Below are positions 24,372 through 34,437 of a DNA stretch of 64,000 nt, piece after piece. The translations under genes were made by a program, and so were the position numbers. Under the pieces are notes generated by a model. The model was given only the letters and a program-made list of their open reading frames with translations. It was not told the origin of the DNA and did no database searches. Source of the stretch: Anaerobranca californiensis DSM 14826 (lineage in GTDB: Bacteria > Bacillota > Proteinivoracia > Proteinivoracales > Proteinivoracaceae); contig NZ_FRAI01000005.1 in assembly GCF_900142275.1 (NCBI RefSeq), positions 248,001 through 312,000 of the forward strand, written 5' to 3'. Within the stretch, counting starts at the first letter, position 1, and every line of letters begins with the position of its first letter.

Positions 24372-24401
24372 TAAAATTCTTAAATATAACTATTTTTACG
24401 G

Positions 24402-24483
24402 AAAAAACCTCTTTAAATAGATTTTACTTTATTATATTAAAGTGTTAAATTATTAAAGTAAGATCACATTAAGGAGGTTTTTT
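24402..24483 (+). promoter_or_regulatory. Long hairpin leader containing the symporter ribosome binding site
   Basis: AAAAAACCTCTTTAA (24402-24416) pairs with TTAAGGAGGTTTTTT (24469-24483), 15 pairs with one G-U. Inside it ATTTTACTTTA can pair with TAAAGTAAGAT with one wobble. The outer right arm holds the AAGGAGG site and ends in a T run just before the ATG at 24486, so the element looks like a terminator that doubles as a ribosome-site lock. Confidence 0.6.
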
Positions 24484-24485
24484 TT

Positions 24486-25877
24486 ATGAATCTTATCAAA
24501 TTTATTATGTTATTTTATTTAACTGGCATGTTTTTATTGGGATTGTATTTTTCAAAAAGAATTAAAACTTTATCTGATTTTTTATTAGCTGGTAGGTCTT
24601 TAGGTTTTATTTTATGTACTTCTACCCTAGCAGCTACCCACTTAGGTGGAGGATTTATATTAGGAAGTGGAGAACAAGGATATTTAACAGGATTATCAGG
24701 TATTTGGTATGGATTATCTACAGGAATAGGGTTAATTGTCTTAGGTTCAGTTTTCGCTTCAAAATTAAGGTCTTTATCTTTGACAACTATATCTGATTAC
24801 TTAGAAACTAGGTATAACTCTAACACCATAAAATATCTGGCATCTATCCTTTCATTAACGGCTATCATTGGTATTTTAGCGGCTCAAGTTAAGGCTGCTG
24901 AAGGAATTATGGTATTGTTAGGTTTTAATCCTTTATCAGGGGCAATTTTTGTAACTTTAATTTTCATACTTTATACAGCGATAGCAGGTATGTGGGGAGT
25001 GACAATTACCGATTTTATTCAAATAATTATTGCTGGAGGAGGAATAATTTTAGCGGCAATTTTAGCATTTTTTAAAATTGATGGTTTTTCCGGCCTTGTT
25101 CAAAACCTGGAAAAAGAAAGTTTTAATATAACTAGTATAGGTTTTAGTTCAATAACTTGGATATTATTACCTACCGTAATGTATACCCTCATCGGACAGG
25201 ATTTTATTCAGCGACTGTTTTCAGCTAAAAATGAAGAAACTGCTAAAAAATCCAGTATAGCTGCTGGAATTCTCCTTATACTTGTAGCCTTTTTTCCAGT
25301 ATTGGCGGGTATGGTTTCCCAAATTTTGTTTCCAAACTTAGAAAATCCTAGATCTGCCATACCTCTATTGGTGATTGAGATTTTTCCCCCAATATTAGGA
25401 GGAATTATTTTATCTGCTATTATGGCAGCGGTTATGTCAACTGCCGATTCCCTGTTATGTGCTGGGACTTCCCATTTAATTAACGATTTATATCTCAAAT
25501 TTAATGAAATCAATCTTGATGATAAAAAGTTAGTAAAGTATTCTAGTTTCTCCACCATTGGGTTAGGTTTAATTTCCTTGTTAATTGCCTTGCTATTACC
25601 TAATATAATTTCACCTTTAATCTATGCCTATACCATGTATACAGCAGGTGTTTTTGTACCTGTAGTTGGTGGACTTATTTGGAAAAATGGCAATAAATAC
25701 GGGGCTTTATCGGCAATGATAATAGGTAGTGTTATAACTTTGTTAGGATTAACTAATGTGATAACCTTTAAAGATATGCCGGTAGTTATATACTCCTCTT
25801 TAATTTCATTGACAGTTTATATTATAGTATCAAAAATATTTATAATTGATACTCCAAATAATAATTTCTCTGGATAA
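24486..25877 (+). CDS. Sodium:solute symporter family (SSS) transporter
   Basis: The 463-residue protein has about 13 membrane segments and the SSS pattern: D-F-L-L-A-G-R-S-L-G near residue 32, T-L-A-A-T-H-L-G-G-G near 48, and A-A-V-M-S-T-A-D-S-L-L in the second half. These carriers use Na+ to import amino acids, sugars, vitamins or pantothenate; the substrate is not evident. Its ribosome binding site is buried in a long potential hairpin. It lies alone before typA. Confidence 0.88.
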   Translation: MNLIKFIMLFYLTGMFLLGLYFSKRIKTLSDFLLAGRSLGFILCTSTLAATHLGGGFILGSGEQGYLTGLSGIWYGLSTGIGLIVLGSVFASKLRSLSLTTISDYLETRYNSNTIKYLASILSLTAIIGILAAQVKAAEGIMVLLGFNPLSGAIFVTLIFILYTAIAGMWGVTITDFIQIIIAGGGIILAAILAFFKIDGFSGLVQNLEKESFNITSIGFSSITWILLPTVMYTLIGQDFIQRLFSAKNEETAKKSSIAAGILLILVAFFPVLAGMVSQILFPNLENPRSAIPLLVIEIFPPILGGIILSAIMAAVMSTADSLLCAGTSHLINDLYLKFNEINLDDKKLVKYSSFSTIGLGLISLLIALLLPNIISPLIYAYTMYTAGVFVPVVGGLIWKNGNKYGALSAMIIGSVITLLGLTNVITFKDMPVVIYSSLISLTVYIIVSKIFIIDTPNNNFSG

Positions 25878-25945
25878 CTTGCAAATATCTTAAAATCCTT
25901 TATAATTTTATCTGTTGTACTATTCATAGAAAGGATTGAAGCCCT

Positions 25946-27718
25946 TTGAATATCAGAGAAGATATTAGAAATGTTGCCATTGTTGCCCACGTAGATCACG
26001 GTAAGACAACATTGGTAGATTGTTTGCTTAAACAAAGTGGTATTTTTAGAGAAAATCAACAAGTAGTAGAGCGGATTATGGATTCTAATAGTTTAGAAAG
26101 GGAAAGAGGAATCACTATCTTAGCAAAAAACACTTCTATCTTTTATAACGGAGTTAAAATTAATATTGTAGATACTCCAGGTCACGCTGATTTCGGTGGA
26201 GAAGTGGAAAGAACATTAAAAATGGTAGATAACATCTTATTAGTTGTCGATGCCTTTGAAGGGCCTATGCCCCAAACAAAATTTGTATTAAAAAAAGCAT
26301 TAGACCTTAATTTAAAACCCATTGTTGTAGTTAATAAAGTTGATAGACCTGGAGCTAGACCATTAGAAGTTGTCGATGAGGTACTAGATTTATTTATAAG
26401 TTTAGATGCCGATGAAGATCAATTAGAATTCCCTGTTATTTACTGTAGTGCCGTTGAAGGTTGGGCATCTTTAGACCCAAAGGAAAAAGGTACTGATTTA
26501 AAACCTTTATTTGATTTATTAATAGGTGTAGTTAACCCTCCCCAAGGAGAAGAAACACCACTACAACTGATGGTAACTTCTATTGAATATAATGAATTTG
26601 TGGGAAGGATAGCTGTAGGAAAATTAGTTAACGGTTTTTTAAAACCTGGTCAAACTGTAACAGTATGTTCACCTAATGGCAATAGTCAACAAAAAATAGG
26701 TAAAATATACACTTATCAAGGCCTTAACAAAGTAGAAGTACAAAAAGCTAAATTTGGAGATATTTATGCAATAAGTGGTCTTCAGCCTATAAATATCGGT
26801 GAAACTATAGCTGATTTAGAAGATCCCCAACCCCTACCCTTTATTAAAATAGATGAGCCAACTATTTCTATGACTTTTTCAGTAAATAATAGTCCATTCG
26901 CTGGTTTAGAAGGTAAATTTGTAACTTCCCGCCACCTTCGGGAGAGACTTTTAAAAGAACTAGAAACAAATGTAAGCTTACGGGTTGAAGAAACTGACCA
27001 AACAGATAGTTTTGAAGTAAAAGGCCGGGGAGAACTTCACCTCTCTATTCTTATTGAAACTATGCGACGGGAAGGCTATGAATTTCAAGTAAGTAAACCT
27101 CAAGTTATTTTTAAAGAAATAGATGGTGTTAAGTATGAACCAATAGAAAAAGTTACCATTGATGTACCTCAGGAATTTAGTGGAACTGTTATTGAAAAAT
27201 TAGGTAAAAGAAAAGGGGTTATGATAGATATGATAAATCTATCCCCTGAACAGGTAAGACTTGAATTTTTAGTACCAGCTAGGGGATTAATAGGGTATCG
27301 CTCGGAATTATTAACAGATACTAAAGGTAACGGTGTTATAAGTCATATTTTTGAAGGTTATGAACCATACAAAGGAGAAATTAATTATAGAACTAGAGGT
27401 TCATTAGTAGCATCAGAAACCGGCGAATCCACTGCCTATGGTTTATATCAAGCTCAAGCTAGAGGAAGATTATTTATCCCTCCCCAAACTAAAGTCTACA
27501 CAGGTATGATAGTAGGTGAAAACGCTAAAGCCAACGATATAGATGTCAATGTTTGTAAAAAGAAACAACTGACAAATATTAGAGCTAGCGGTTCTGATGA
27601 TGCTATCCAATTAACTCCTTATACCCAATTAAGCTTAGAACAAGCCTTAGAATTTATTGCAGAAGATGAACTAGTAGAAGTAACTCCAAAATCCATCCGC
27701 CTCAGAAAAAACAACTAG
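25946..27718 (+). CDS. typA: TypA/BipA ribosome-associated GTPase
   Basis: The 590-residue translational GTPase has G1 A-H-V-D-H-G-K-T-T (about 14-22), switch I R-G-I-T-I, G3 D-T-P-G-H-A-D-F and G4 N-K-V-D, followed by EF-G-like domains and the BipA-specific C-terminus. It binds the ribosome and helps large-subunit assembly and stress adaptation. The TTG start at 25946 is weakly served by AAGGAT; the encoded N-R-E-D-I-R-N-V-A-I-V-A-H start fits the family. Next comes the leuS T-box leader. Confidence 0.94.
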   Translation: MNIREDIRNVAIVAHVDHGKTTLVDCLLKQSGIFRENQQVVERIMDSNSLERERGITILAKNTSIFYNGVKINIVDTPGHADFGGEVERTLKMVDNILLVVDAFEGPMPQTKFVLKKALDLNLKPIVVVNKVDRPGARPLEVVDEVLDLFISLDADEDQLEFPVIYCSAVEGWASLDPKEKGTDLKPLFDLLIGVVNPPQGEETPLQLMVTSIEYNEFVGRIAVGKLVNGFLKPGQTVTVCSPNGNSQQKIGKIYTYQGLNKVEVQKAKFGDIYAISGLQPINIGETIADLEDPQPLPFIKIDEPTISMTFSVNNSPFAGLEGKFVTSRHLRERLLKELETNVSLRVEETDQTDSFEVKGRGELHLSILIETMRREGYEFQVSKPQVIFKEIDGVKYEPIEKVTIDVPQEFSGTVIEKLGKRKGVMIDMINLSPEQVRLEFLVPARGLIGYRSELLTDTKGNGVISHIFEGYEPYKGEINYRTRGSLVASETGESTAYGLYQAQARGRLFIPPQTKVYTGMIVGENAKANDIDVNVCKKKQLTNIRASGSDDAIQLTPYTQLSLEQALEFIAEDELVEVTPKSIRLRKNN

Positions 27719-27788
27719 ATGCAAAATTGAGAATAAGGGAATGGAAAGCCCGTCAAGAAACTTTAGAAAAATAAATCCTTTTGTGACC

Positions 27789-27817
27789 TTGACTTAACAA
27801 TCAAAAATATTTATAAT
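27789..27817 (+). promoter_or_regulatory. Promoter of the leuS T-box transcript
   Basis: TTGACT (27789-27794), 17 bases and TATAAT (27812-27817). Transcription would begin near 27824 and run into the T-box leader. Confidence 0.8.
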
Positions 27818-27823
27818 ATATTA

Positions 27824-28078
27824 ACAACAAATATTACTAAATTCTGTGATGGGAAGTAGTAAGTTTATTATGATACTAAAGAGAGCCCTAGTCGGTGGAA
27901 ATGGGTGTATTAGATAAACTGAACTCGTCCCTGAGATCAATCCCTGAACTATAGTAAGGGATTGCGGTTACCCCGTTATAGGTCTATGAGTGGGATATAT
28001 ATTCGAATATATATCCAAATAGAGTGGTACCACGGAAATTTCCTTTCGTCTCTATATTAGAGATGAAAGGTTTTTTAT
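27824..28078 (+). ncRNA. T-box riboswitch controlling leuS, specifier CUC
   Basis: The leader has the T-box landmarks in order: AGAGAG/GGUGGAAAUGGGUG stem I elements near 27880-27910, a specifier-loop codon CTC (27924-27926, in GAACTCG) for leucine, the T-box AGAGTGGTACCACGG (28021-28035) whose TGG pairs with uncharged tRNA ends, and a terminator hairpin (28042-28070) followed by six T. Uncharged tRNA-Leu should stabilise the antiterminator and turn on leuS. The 400-base gap between typA and leuS is thus mostly this element. Confidence 0.93.
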
Positions 28079-28118
28079 TTACTGATACATATAACATTTA
28101 AAAAGGAGTGAAAAAAAT

Positions 28119-30566
28119 ATGTCTAAATACGGAGTAAATATTGATCGAAAATGGCAAAAAAAATGGGAAGAAACAAAGCTTTACAAATTCAATAAAGACA
28201 GAGTTGATAAAAAACTTTATTGTCTTGAAATGTTTTCTTACCCTTCTGGAAGCAAACTACACGTCGGCCATTGGTATAACTACGGGGTGACAGATTCTTG
28301 GGCCCGCCTTAAGAGATTACAAGGTTATGAAGTTTTTCAACCCATGGGGTTTGATGCCTTTGGACTCCCCGCGGAAAATTATGCTATTAAAACTGGTATT
28401 CACCCCCAAGATTCAACTTTAGAAAATATCAGAACAATGGAAATCCAGTTGAGAAATATGGGAGCAATGTTTGATTGGGATTACGAAATTATCACATGTA
28501 ACCCCGATTATTATAAGTGGACCCAATGGATTTTTCTTAAATTATATGAAAAGGGTCTAGCTTATCGGAAAGAAGCTCCTGTAAACTGGTGCCCTGATTG
28601 TAATACTGTATTAGCTAACGAACAAGTAGTAAATGGTTTATGTGAAAGATGTAGCTCAGAGGTAACAAAGAAAAATCTAACCCAATGGTTCTTCAAGATT
28701 ACAGAATATGCTGAAGAACTACTAGAAAAATTAGACCAGTTAGACTGGCCAGAGAAAACTAAACTAATGCAAAAAAATTGGATAGGCAAATCGGAAGGTG
28801 CTCAGATTACCTTTAAAATTAAAGGTAGTGAAGAAACTTTTGAGGTGTTTACTACAAGACCTGATACTCTCTTTGGGGTAACCTATGTAGTTTTAGCCCC
28901 AGAAAATCCCCTAGTAGATAAAATTACTACCCCTAAATACAAGGAACTAGTAGAAGAATATCAAGAAAAAACTAAAAAACTCAATGAAATTGATAGATTA
29001 GCTACTACCCATGAAAAAACAGGGGTATTTACTGGAAGTTATGCCATCCATCCTATAACTGGAAAAGAAATTCCTATTTGGATAGGAGATTATGTCTTAG
29101 CTACTTACGGCACCGGTGCCGTTATGGCAGTACCCGGTCATGATGAAAGGGATTTCCAATTTGCAACTAAGTATCAACTACCAATTGTAAGGGTTATCAA
29201 AGGTTATGATGAAAAGGATGATCTCCCTTATACCGGTCCAGGAACCTTAGTAAACAGTGAAGGTTTTGATGGTCTAGATTGGGAAGAAGGAAAAAAAGCT
29301 ATTGTAAATTTTTTAAAGACTAAAAATCTCGGTGAATTTAAAATTAATTATCGCTTACGGGATTGGCTGGTTTCTAGACAAAGGTATTGGGGTGCCCCTA
29401 TTCCAATAATTTACTGTGATAACTGTGGTATTGTACCGGTACCAGAGGAGCAACTACCTGTTTTATTACCCTATGATGTAGATTTTACACCTGATGGAAA
29501 ATCACCTTTGGCAAAACACCATGAGTTTATCAATACTACCTGCCCTACCTGTGGCAAAGCTGCAAAAAGGGAAACAGATACTTTAGATACCTTTGTTGAT
29601 TCTAGCTGGTATTATCTGAGATATCCTGATAACAAAAATGAGAAAGAACCTTTTAATAAAGAATGGCTTAATAAAATGGGACCTGTAGATAAATATGTTG
29701 GAGGTCCAGAACATGCCTGTATGCACCTGCTCTATGCCCGCTTTATCCATAAAGCATTAAGGGATATGGGTTATATAGATTTTGACGAACCATTTGTTTC
29801 CTTAGTTCACCAAGGAATAATCTTAGGACCTGATGGTAATAGGATGAGTAAATCCAAAGGTAATGTCATCTCCCCTGATGGTTACATTGAATCCTATGGT
29901 TCAGATGTTTTTAGAATGTATCTAATGTTTGGTTTTGCTTACACTGAAGGTGGTCCGTGGAATGATGATGGTATAAAAGCAATAGCACGATTCTTCGATC
30001 GAATTGAAAGATTAATTGATAAGTTTATTGAATTAAAAAATGCTGGTGAAACTAAAGATACCTTTGATAAAGAAGAAAAAGAACTTAATTATGCCCTTAA
30101 CTATACAATCAAATCAGTCGGGCAAGATGCCGATAAATTCCAATTCAATACCTCTATCGCAAGGATGATGGAATTAGTTAACTCTATATATAGTTACATT
30201 TCGTCGGCCAAAACCATCAACTTATCTTTCTTAGATACCACAATGAAAAAATTTGTTACTATCTTAGCTCCCTTTGCCCCTCACTTCAGTGAAGAACTTT
30301 GGGAGAAATTAGGCCAAGATTACTCAGTATTTAATCAAAAATGGCCAGAGTATGACCCAAAAGCCCTAATAAAAGATACTATTGAACTTGCAGTCCAAAT
30401 CAATGGTAAAGTCAGGGGTAAAATAGAAGTAGATTCCGGAGCAGATGAAAAAACTATTGAAAAATTAGCACTAGAAGATGAAAAAGTTAAAGGTTATATA
30501 GATGGAAAAACTATCAGGAAAGTTATAGTAATCAAAGGGAAAATTATCAATATAGTAGTATCATAA
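28119..30566 (+). CDS. leuS: Leucyl-tRNA synthetase
   Basis: The 815-residue class I synthetase has the HIGH-type motif K-L-H-V-G-H-W near residue 45, an editing CP1 domain (T-T-R-P-D-T-L-F-G near 245) and K-M-S-K-S-type N-R-M-S-K-S-K-G-N near residue 578. It charges tRNA-Leu. The ATG follows AAAAAGGAG. Control by the T-box leader upstream is directly supported by its CTC specifier. Confidence 0.97.
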   Translation: MSKYGVNIDRKWQKKWEETKLYKFNKDRVDKKLYCLEMFSYPSGSKLHVGHWYNYGVTDSWARLKRLQGYEVFQPMGFDAFGLPAENYAIKTGIHPQDSTLENIRTMEIQLRNMGAMFDWDYEIITCNPDYYKWTQWIFLKLYEKGLAYRKEAPVNWCPDCNTVLANEQVVNGLCERCSSEVTKKNLTQWFFKITEYAEELLEKLDQLDWPEKTKLMQKNWIGKSEGAQITFKIKGSEETFEVFTTRPDTLFGVTYVVLAPENPLVDKITTPKYKELVEEYQEKTKKLNEIDRLATTHEKTGVFTGSYAIHPITGKEIPIWIGDYVLATYGTGAVMAVPGHDERDFQFATKYQLPIVRVIKGYDEKDDLPYTGPGTLVNSEGFDGLDWEEGKKAIVNFLKTKNLGEFKINYRLRDWLVSRQRYWGAPIPIIYCDNCGIVPVPEEQLPVLLPYDVDFTPDGKSPLAKHHEFINTTCPTCGKAAKRETDTLDTFVDSSWYYLRYPDNKNEKEPFNKEWLNKMGPVDKYVGGPEHACMHLLYARFIHKALRDMGYIDFDEPFVSLVHQGIILGPDGNRMSKSKGNVISPDGYIESYGSDVFRMYLMFGFAYTEGGPWNDDGIKAIARFFDRIERLIDKFIELKNAGETKDTFDKEEKELNYALNYTIKSVGQDADKFQFNTSIARMMELVNSIYSYISSAKTINLSFLDTTMKKFVTILAPFAPHFSEELWEKLGQDYSVFNQKWPEYDPKALIKDTIELAVQINGKVRGKIEVDSGADEKTIEKLALEDEKVKGYIDGKTIRKVIVIKGKIINIVVS

Positions 30567-30568
30567 TA

Positions 30569-30598
30569 GGAAGAAGGGTTATACCTTCTTCCTTTATT
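30569..30598 (+). terminator. Terminator after leuS
   Basis: AGGAAGAAGG (30569-30578) pairs with CCTTCTTCCT (30585-30594) over a six-base loop, then TTATT. The T tract is modest. Confidence 0.7.
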
Positions 30599-30670
30599 CA
30601 TTTATCATTTACAAAAATTTTAAATTAAGTTATGCTAACTGTATGGATACAATTGAAAGGTGGGATAAAT

Positions 30671-32059
30671 ATGGATGAATTTCTAATTAAATTTAGTGGT
30701 AAGAAAAGTAAATATAAAGAATTACAAGAGCATATTAAACATCTGATTATTTCCGGGGCTTTACCCCACCATTATAAATTACCTTCTATTAGAAAGTTAG
30801 CAAATAAATTAGATGTCAATCCAGTTACAATAGTAAACTGTTATAAAAGTTTAGAAAGGGAAGGATATGTTTATACAATTTCAGGTGGAGGAACTTATGT
30901 AATTGCCGATAATAATTTGACAAATCTCAATGAAGATTTTATTGATCAATCTTCAACCCATAATATTAAATACGACCTTGCTTCCTCCTCCCCATCCCCC
31001 CTTTTTTTTCCTGTAAAGACATTTAAGAATTTATTAAATGAAGTCCTAGAAAGGGATGGAGGTTTTGCCTTCAATTATCAAGAATCAGAAGGCTACTTAC
31101 CTTTAAGACAAAGTCTACAAAGTCTATTAACCGAATATAAGATAAAAGTATCCCATCATTACATCCATGTAATTACAGGTGGTCAACAAGGCCTTGATGT
31201 TATAGCTAAAACTTTATTACAAGAAGGGGACTATGTTTTTACCGAAGAACCATGTTATCCCGGTGCCATAGCGACTTTCTCTTCTAGGGGAGCTAAAGTT
31301 ATCGGTATTCCCATTAGAGAAAAAGGAATTGACCTTGTAATTTTAGAAAAAGAATTAAAAAAATATAACCCTAAGTTTATCTACGTAATGCCGGATTTCC
31401 AAAGTCCTACAGGATATTTATATGATCTAACCCATAGAAAAAAATTGCTAGAATTAGCCAATAAATATTCCTTTACAATAGTTGAAGATGACCATTTTGC
31501 TGACTTAAACTATAGTCAAACAAAACTTCCACCTTTGAAGGCATTAGATATCAATGATAATGTGATCTATATAAAATCCTTTTCTAAAGTTTTTATGCCT
31601 GGTCTAAGATTAGCTTTACTTGTAGCTCCCCCATTATTCAATGAACCTTTACAAGAAGCAAAACAATTTTCCGATATCTCTACATCCGGTTTTTTACAGC
31701 GAACTTTTGATTTATATCTTAGAAAGGGATTATGGAATGAACATGTCAACAAAGTTAAACTAATCTATCAAAGACGGTGTCAAAGTATGCTCAGTGCTTT
31801 AGAGCGACACTTCCCCTCTTGTGTAAAATTTTCTAAACCCCAAGGGGGCTTATCGATTTGGGTTCAACTTCCTGAAATCCTTAAGGCAAAGGAATTGCAA
31901 AAAGTAGCGTTAAAAAAAGGTATTTCTATTACAATAGGAGATGATTTCTTTATCCAACGGAAGGAAAATTTCTTTAGACTAAGTTTTACTAATCTATCTG
32001 AAAAGGAAATTGAAAAACCCATCAAAGAACTGGCATCTATTATAAAAGGTATGTTATAA
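30671..32059 (+). CDS. MocR/PdxR-type regulator: GntR helix-turn-helix fused to aminotransferase domain
   Basis: The 462-residue protein begins with a GntR winged helix (Y-K-L-P-S-I-R-K-L-A and N-P-V-T-I-V-N-C-Y near residues 35-60) followed by a fold-type I aminotransferase-like domain, with the PLP lysine in K-S-F-S-K-V-F-M-P-G-L-R. MocR proteins use PLP or amino acid adducts as signals; PdxR controls vitamin B6 synthesis. No pdx gene is nearby, so its target is unknown. The ATG at 30671 follows AAAGGTGGGA. Confidence 0.9.
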   Translation: MDEFLIKFSGKKSKYKELQEHIKHLIISGALPHHYKLPSIRKLANKLDVNPVTIVNCYKSLEREGYVYTISGGGTYVIADNNLTNLNEDFIDQSSTHNIKYDLASSSPSPLFFPVKTFKNLLNEVLERDGGFAFNYQESEGYLPLRQSLQSLLTEYKIKVSHHYIHVITGGQQGLDVIAKTLLQEGDYVFTEEPCYPGAIATFSSRGAKVIGIPIREKGIDLVILEKELKKYNPKFIYVMPDFQSPTGYLYDLTHRKKLLELANKYSFTIVEDDHFADLNYSQTKLPPLKALDINDNVIYIKSFSKVFMPGLRLALLVAPPLFNEPLQEAKQFSDISTSGFLQRTFDLYLRKGLWNEHVNKVKLIYQRRCQSMLSALERHFPSCVKFSKPQGGLSIWVQLPEILKAKELQKVALKKGISITIGDDFFIQRKENFFRLSFTNLSEKEIEKPIKELASIIKGML

Positions 32060-32085
32060 AATCCTAAATTTTTTTTAAAAAGATG

Positions 32086-32114
32086 TTGACATTTTTTCTT
32101 TTTTATCGTAAAAT
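32086..32114 (+). promoter_or_regulatory. Promoter of the tRNA-Pro/tRNA-Thr pair
   Basis: TTGACA (32086-32091), 17 bases and TAAAAT (32109-32114) lie about 28 bases upstream of the first tRNA. Confidence 0.8.
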
Positions 32115-32141
32115 TTATATTGTGATTGATGATTAACCCCA

Positions 32142-32218
<77 letters not shown>

Positions 32219-32229
32219 TCAATAAGCAA

Positions 32230-32305
32230 GCCGACGTAGCTCAATTGGCAGAGCAGCTGACTTGTAATCAGCAGGTTGCGGGTTCGAGTCCCATCGTCGG
32301 CTCCA
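32230..32305 (+). tRNA. tRNA-Thr (anticodon TGT)
   Basis: The acceptor GCCGACG pairs with CGTCGGC; the anticodon loop CTTGTAA gives TGT; the T arm has GGTTCGAGTCC. CCA is encoded. It lies 11 bases after tRNA-Pro, on the same transcript. Confidence 0.95.
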
Positions 32306-32316
32306 AAAAGAAATTT

Positions 32317-32347
32317 AAGCTTGTTAACTTTGTTAACAAGCTTTTTT
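32317..32347. terminator. Terminator of the tRNA-Pro/Thr transcript
   Basis: AAGCTTGTTAAC pairs perfectly with GTTAACAAGCTT over a TTT loop, followed by four T. It faces the convergent 66-residue gene. Confidence 0.88.
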
Positions 32348-32357
32348 ATTTATATCA

Positions 32358-32558
32358 CTAAATTATATTTGAAAAGGGCAACATTACCATCCAAGTTATA
32401 AACAACAAAATTAAAGCACTTACCCTAGTTAATAATAAAAAATCCTTTGTTGGTTCTATACCTTTATACTTTCCCCCGCCGAATATATACCAATTAATAT
32501 TTGGTTTCACAATTAAAAGCAATAAAAAAAATGTTACAATAATAATAAAAATTTTCAT
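32358..32558 (-). CDS. Small two-helix membrane protein of unknown function
   Basis: A 66-residue protein with two hydrophobic segments (about 2-18 and 43-64) joined by a loop with W-Y-I-F-G-G-G-K-Y-K-G-I-E-P. That loop resembles the DUF6199-type small membrane proteins, an assignment from memory and not firm. A strong AGGGGGA site precedes the ATG at 32558, so expression is likely. No functional clue comes from the context. Confidence 0.6.
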   Translation of the reverse strand: MKIFIIIVTFFLLLLIVKPNINWYIFGGGKYKGIEPTKDFLLLTRVSALILLFITWMVMLPFSNII

Positions 32559-32675
32559 TCTAATCCCCCTAATACCCTTTTATAAATTAGACGTTTGAAA
32601 AAAGAAAAAGTTCTATTTGATAAAAGATTTTTCTTAGCATATAATAAGAACATAATGAAAAAGGATGGTGTTTTA

Positions 32676-32921
32676 ATGTTATCAAAGGAAAAAATCGAAA
32701 GAATTAATTTCTTAGCTAAAAAACAGCGGGAACATGGTTTAACTGCTAAAGAAAAGGAAGAACAACACCAATTAAGACAAGAATATGTTAAAGCAGTGAA
32801 AAATCAAGTTAAAATTGCCTTAGACAACACAAAATTTGTAGATGAAAAAGGAAATGAAATTAAAGTAAACCATAAATATAGACATAATAGTTGTAGCTGT
32901 GGCTGTGCTCATAAACATTAA
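32676..32921 (+). CDS. DUF896 (YnzC-family) protein with a Cys/His-rich tail
   Basis: The 81-residue protein has the DUF896 helical hairpin (K-I-E-R-I-N-F-L-A-K-K, then G-L-T-A-K-E-K-E-E-Q, then L-R-Q-E-Y-V). In Bacillus, YnzC and YneA-linked relatives are small SOS-associated proteins of unclear role. Here the C-terminus ends C-S-C-G-C-A-H-K-H, a probable metal-binding tail that I do not recall from other members. The ATG at 32676 has an AAGGATGG site; the upstream in-frame ATGs do not. Confidence 0.82.
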   Translation: MLSKEKIERINFLAKKQREHGLTAKEKEEQHQLRQEYVKAVKNQVKIALDNTKFVDEKGNEIKVNHKYRHNSCSCGCAHKH

Positions 32922-32947
32922 AAACGAGGGATTTTCCCTCGTTTTTT
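32921..32947. terminator. Bidirectional terminator between DUF896 gene and malQ
   Basis: AAAACGAGGG pairs with CCCTCGTTTT over a five-base loop, with T on the right and A on the left, and lies between two convergent genes. Confidence 0.88.
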
Positions 32948-32949
32948 CC

Positions 32950-34437
32950 TTAATATCTTCCATATAGTTTTGTAAGTGTAGCTAATCTCTGGGCTATATT
33001 TTCCGTTAAATCACCTTCTTTAAATCTCCATGTCCAATTACCACTAGTAGTACCTGGGATATTCATTCTTCCTTCAGCACCAAGACTTAAAAGGTCTTGT
33101 AGAGGGATTATTGCAATATTACAAACAGTAGATAGAGCTAACTGAATTATATCCCAAGAAATATCTTTCCCGTCACTTTTGGCATATTTTAATGCGTATT
33201 CTCTATCCTGAGGTGAAGCCTTTTCAAACCAACCTAAAATAGTATCATTATCGTGGGTACCTGTATATACTACTGAATTTTTTTCATATTTATGGGGAAT
33301 GACATCACTTTCTTCTTTAGAGTCAAAGGCGAATTGTAAAATTTTCATTCCTGGGAAATTAAATTGTTCTCTAATCTGATGAACTTCTTTAGTAATAAAG
33401 CCTAAATCTTCCGCTATAATAGGCAATTTACCTAAAGCCTTTTCTATACTGCTAAATAAATCGGCACCAGGCCCTTTTCTCCAAGTTCCATTAACGGCAG
33501 TTTTTTCTCCATATGGAACAGCCCAATATGCTTCAAAACCCCGAAAATGATCTAAACGAACAATATCCACTAACTGTAACGTCACTTTAAATCTATCTAT
33601 CCACCATCTATAGTCATCTTCTTGCATTTTATCCCAATTGTATAGTGGATTTCCCCATAATTGCCCTGTAAGGCTAAAATAATCTGGTGGTACTCCAGCT
33701 ACTTCAGTAGGATAACCTTTTTCATCTAAACAAAACAATTCTGGCCGTGACCAAACATCGGCACTGTCAAAGGCAACAAAAATAGGAATATCCCCAATAA
33801 CTTCTATAAAGTTCTTATTAGCGTAACTCTTTAAATCCATCCATTGCTCATAAAAAATATATTGGATAAACTTTTGAAAACCTATTTCCTCTTTTAATTT
33901 TTCTTGCCAATACTCTAAGGCACTAGCTTCCCTTTTAGCTATTGATTTATCCCAAGTATTCCAAACAGCCCCTTTATGATATTCTTTCAATGCCATAAAC
34001 AATGCATAATCTTCTAACCATTCCCTTTGATTATGGCAGTAATTTTCATATTTCCCCTTTTCTACTTTAGTAGCATATTTTTTAAAATTATTATAGGCTT
34101 TTTTATAAACAGAGAATTTAAAATTTATTACTTCCCCGAATTCTACGTGGTTATCATCGAATTTTTTAGGAGGATTTATATCTTCCTCCTTGAGGAAACC
34201 CTGTTGAACTAATTTATCTAGACTTATTAACAGAGGATTTCCAGCGAAAGCAGAAAAACATTGATAAGGTGAATCGCCAAATCCTGTAGGCCCAAGGGGT
34301 AAAATTTGCCATAATTTTTGTTTACTAGCTACTAAAAAATCAACAAAATCGTAGGCTCCTTTCCCTAAATCACCTATACCATGGGGGCTAGGCAAAGATG
34401 TTGGATGTAATAAAATACCACTCGATCTTTTAAACAT
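32950..34437 (-). CDS. malQ: 4-alpha-glucanotransferase (amylomaltase, GH77)
   Basis: The 495-residue enzyme has the GH77 start (S-G-I-L-L-H-P-T-S-L-P-S-P-H-G-I-G-D-L-G), the nucleophile region V-R-L-D-H-F-R-G-F, the acid/base I-A-E-D-L-G-F-I and the third aspartate in H-D-N-D-T. It transfers alpha-1,4-glucan segments in maltodextrin or glycogen metabolism. No other glycogen genes lie in the window. The ATG at 34437 has an AAGGAG site. Confidence 0.95.
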   Translation of the reverse strand: MFKRSSGILLHPTSLPSPHGIGDLGKGAYDFVDFLVASKQKLWQILPLGPTGFGDSPYQCFSAFAGNPLLISLDKLVQQGFLKEEDINPPKKFDDNHVEFGEVINFKFSVYKKAYNNFKKYATKVEKGKYENYCHNQREWLEDYALFMALKEYHKGAVWNTWDKSIAKREASALEYWQEKLKEEIGFQKFIQYIFYEQWMDLKSYANKNFIEVIGDIPIFVAFDSADVWSRPELFCLDEKGYPTEVAGVPPDYFSLTGQLWGNPLYNWDKMQEDDYRWWIDRFKVTLQLVDIVRLDHFRGFEAYWAVPYGEKTAVNGTWRKGPGADLFSSIEKALGKLPIIAEDLGFITKEVHQIREQFNFPGMKILQFAFDSKEESDVIPHKYEKNSVVYTGTHDNDTILGWFEKASPQDREYALKYAKSDGKDISWDIIQLALSTVCNIAIIPLQDLLSLGAEGRMNIPGTTSGNWTWRFKEGDLTENIAQRLATLTKLYGRY

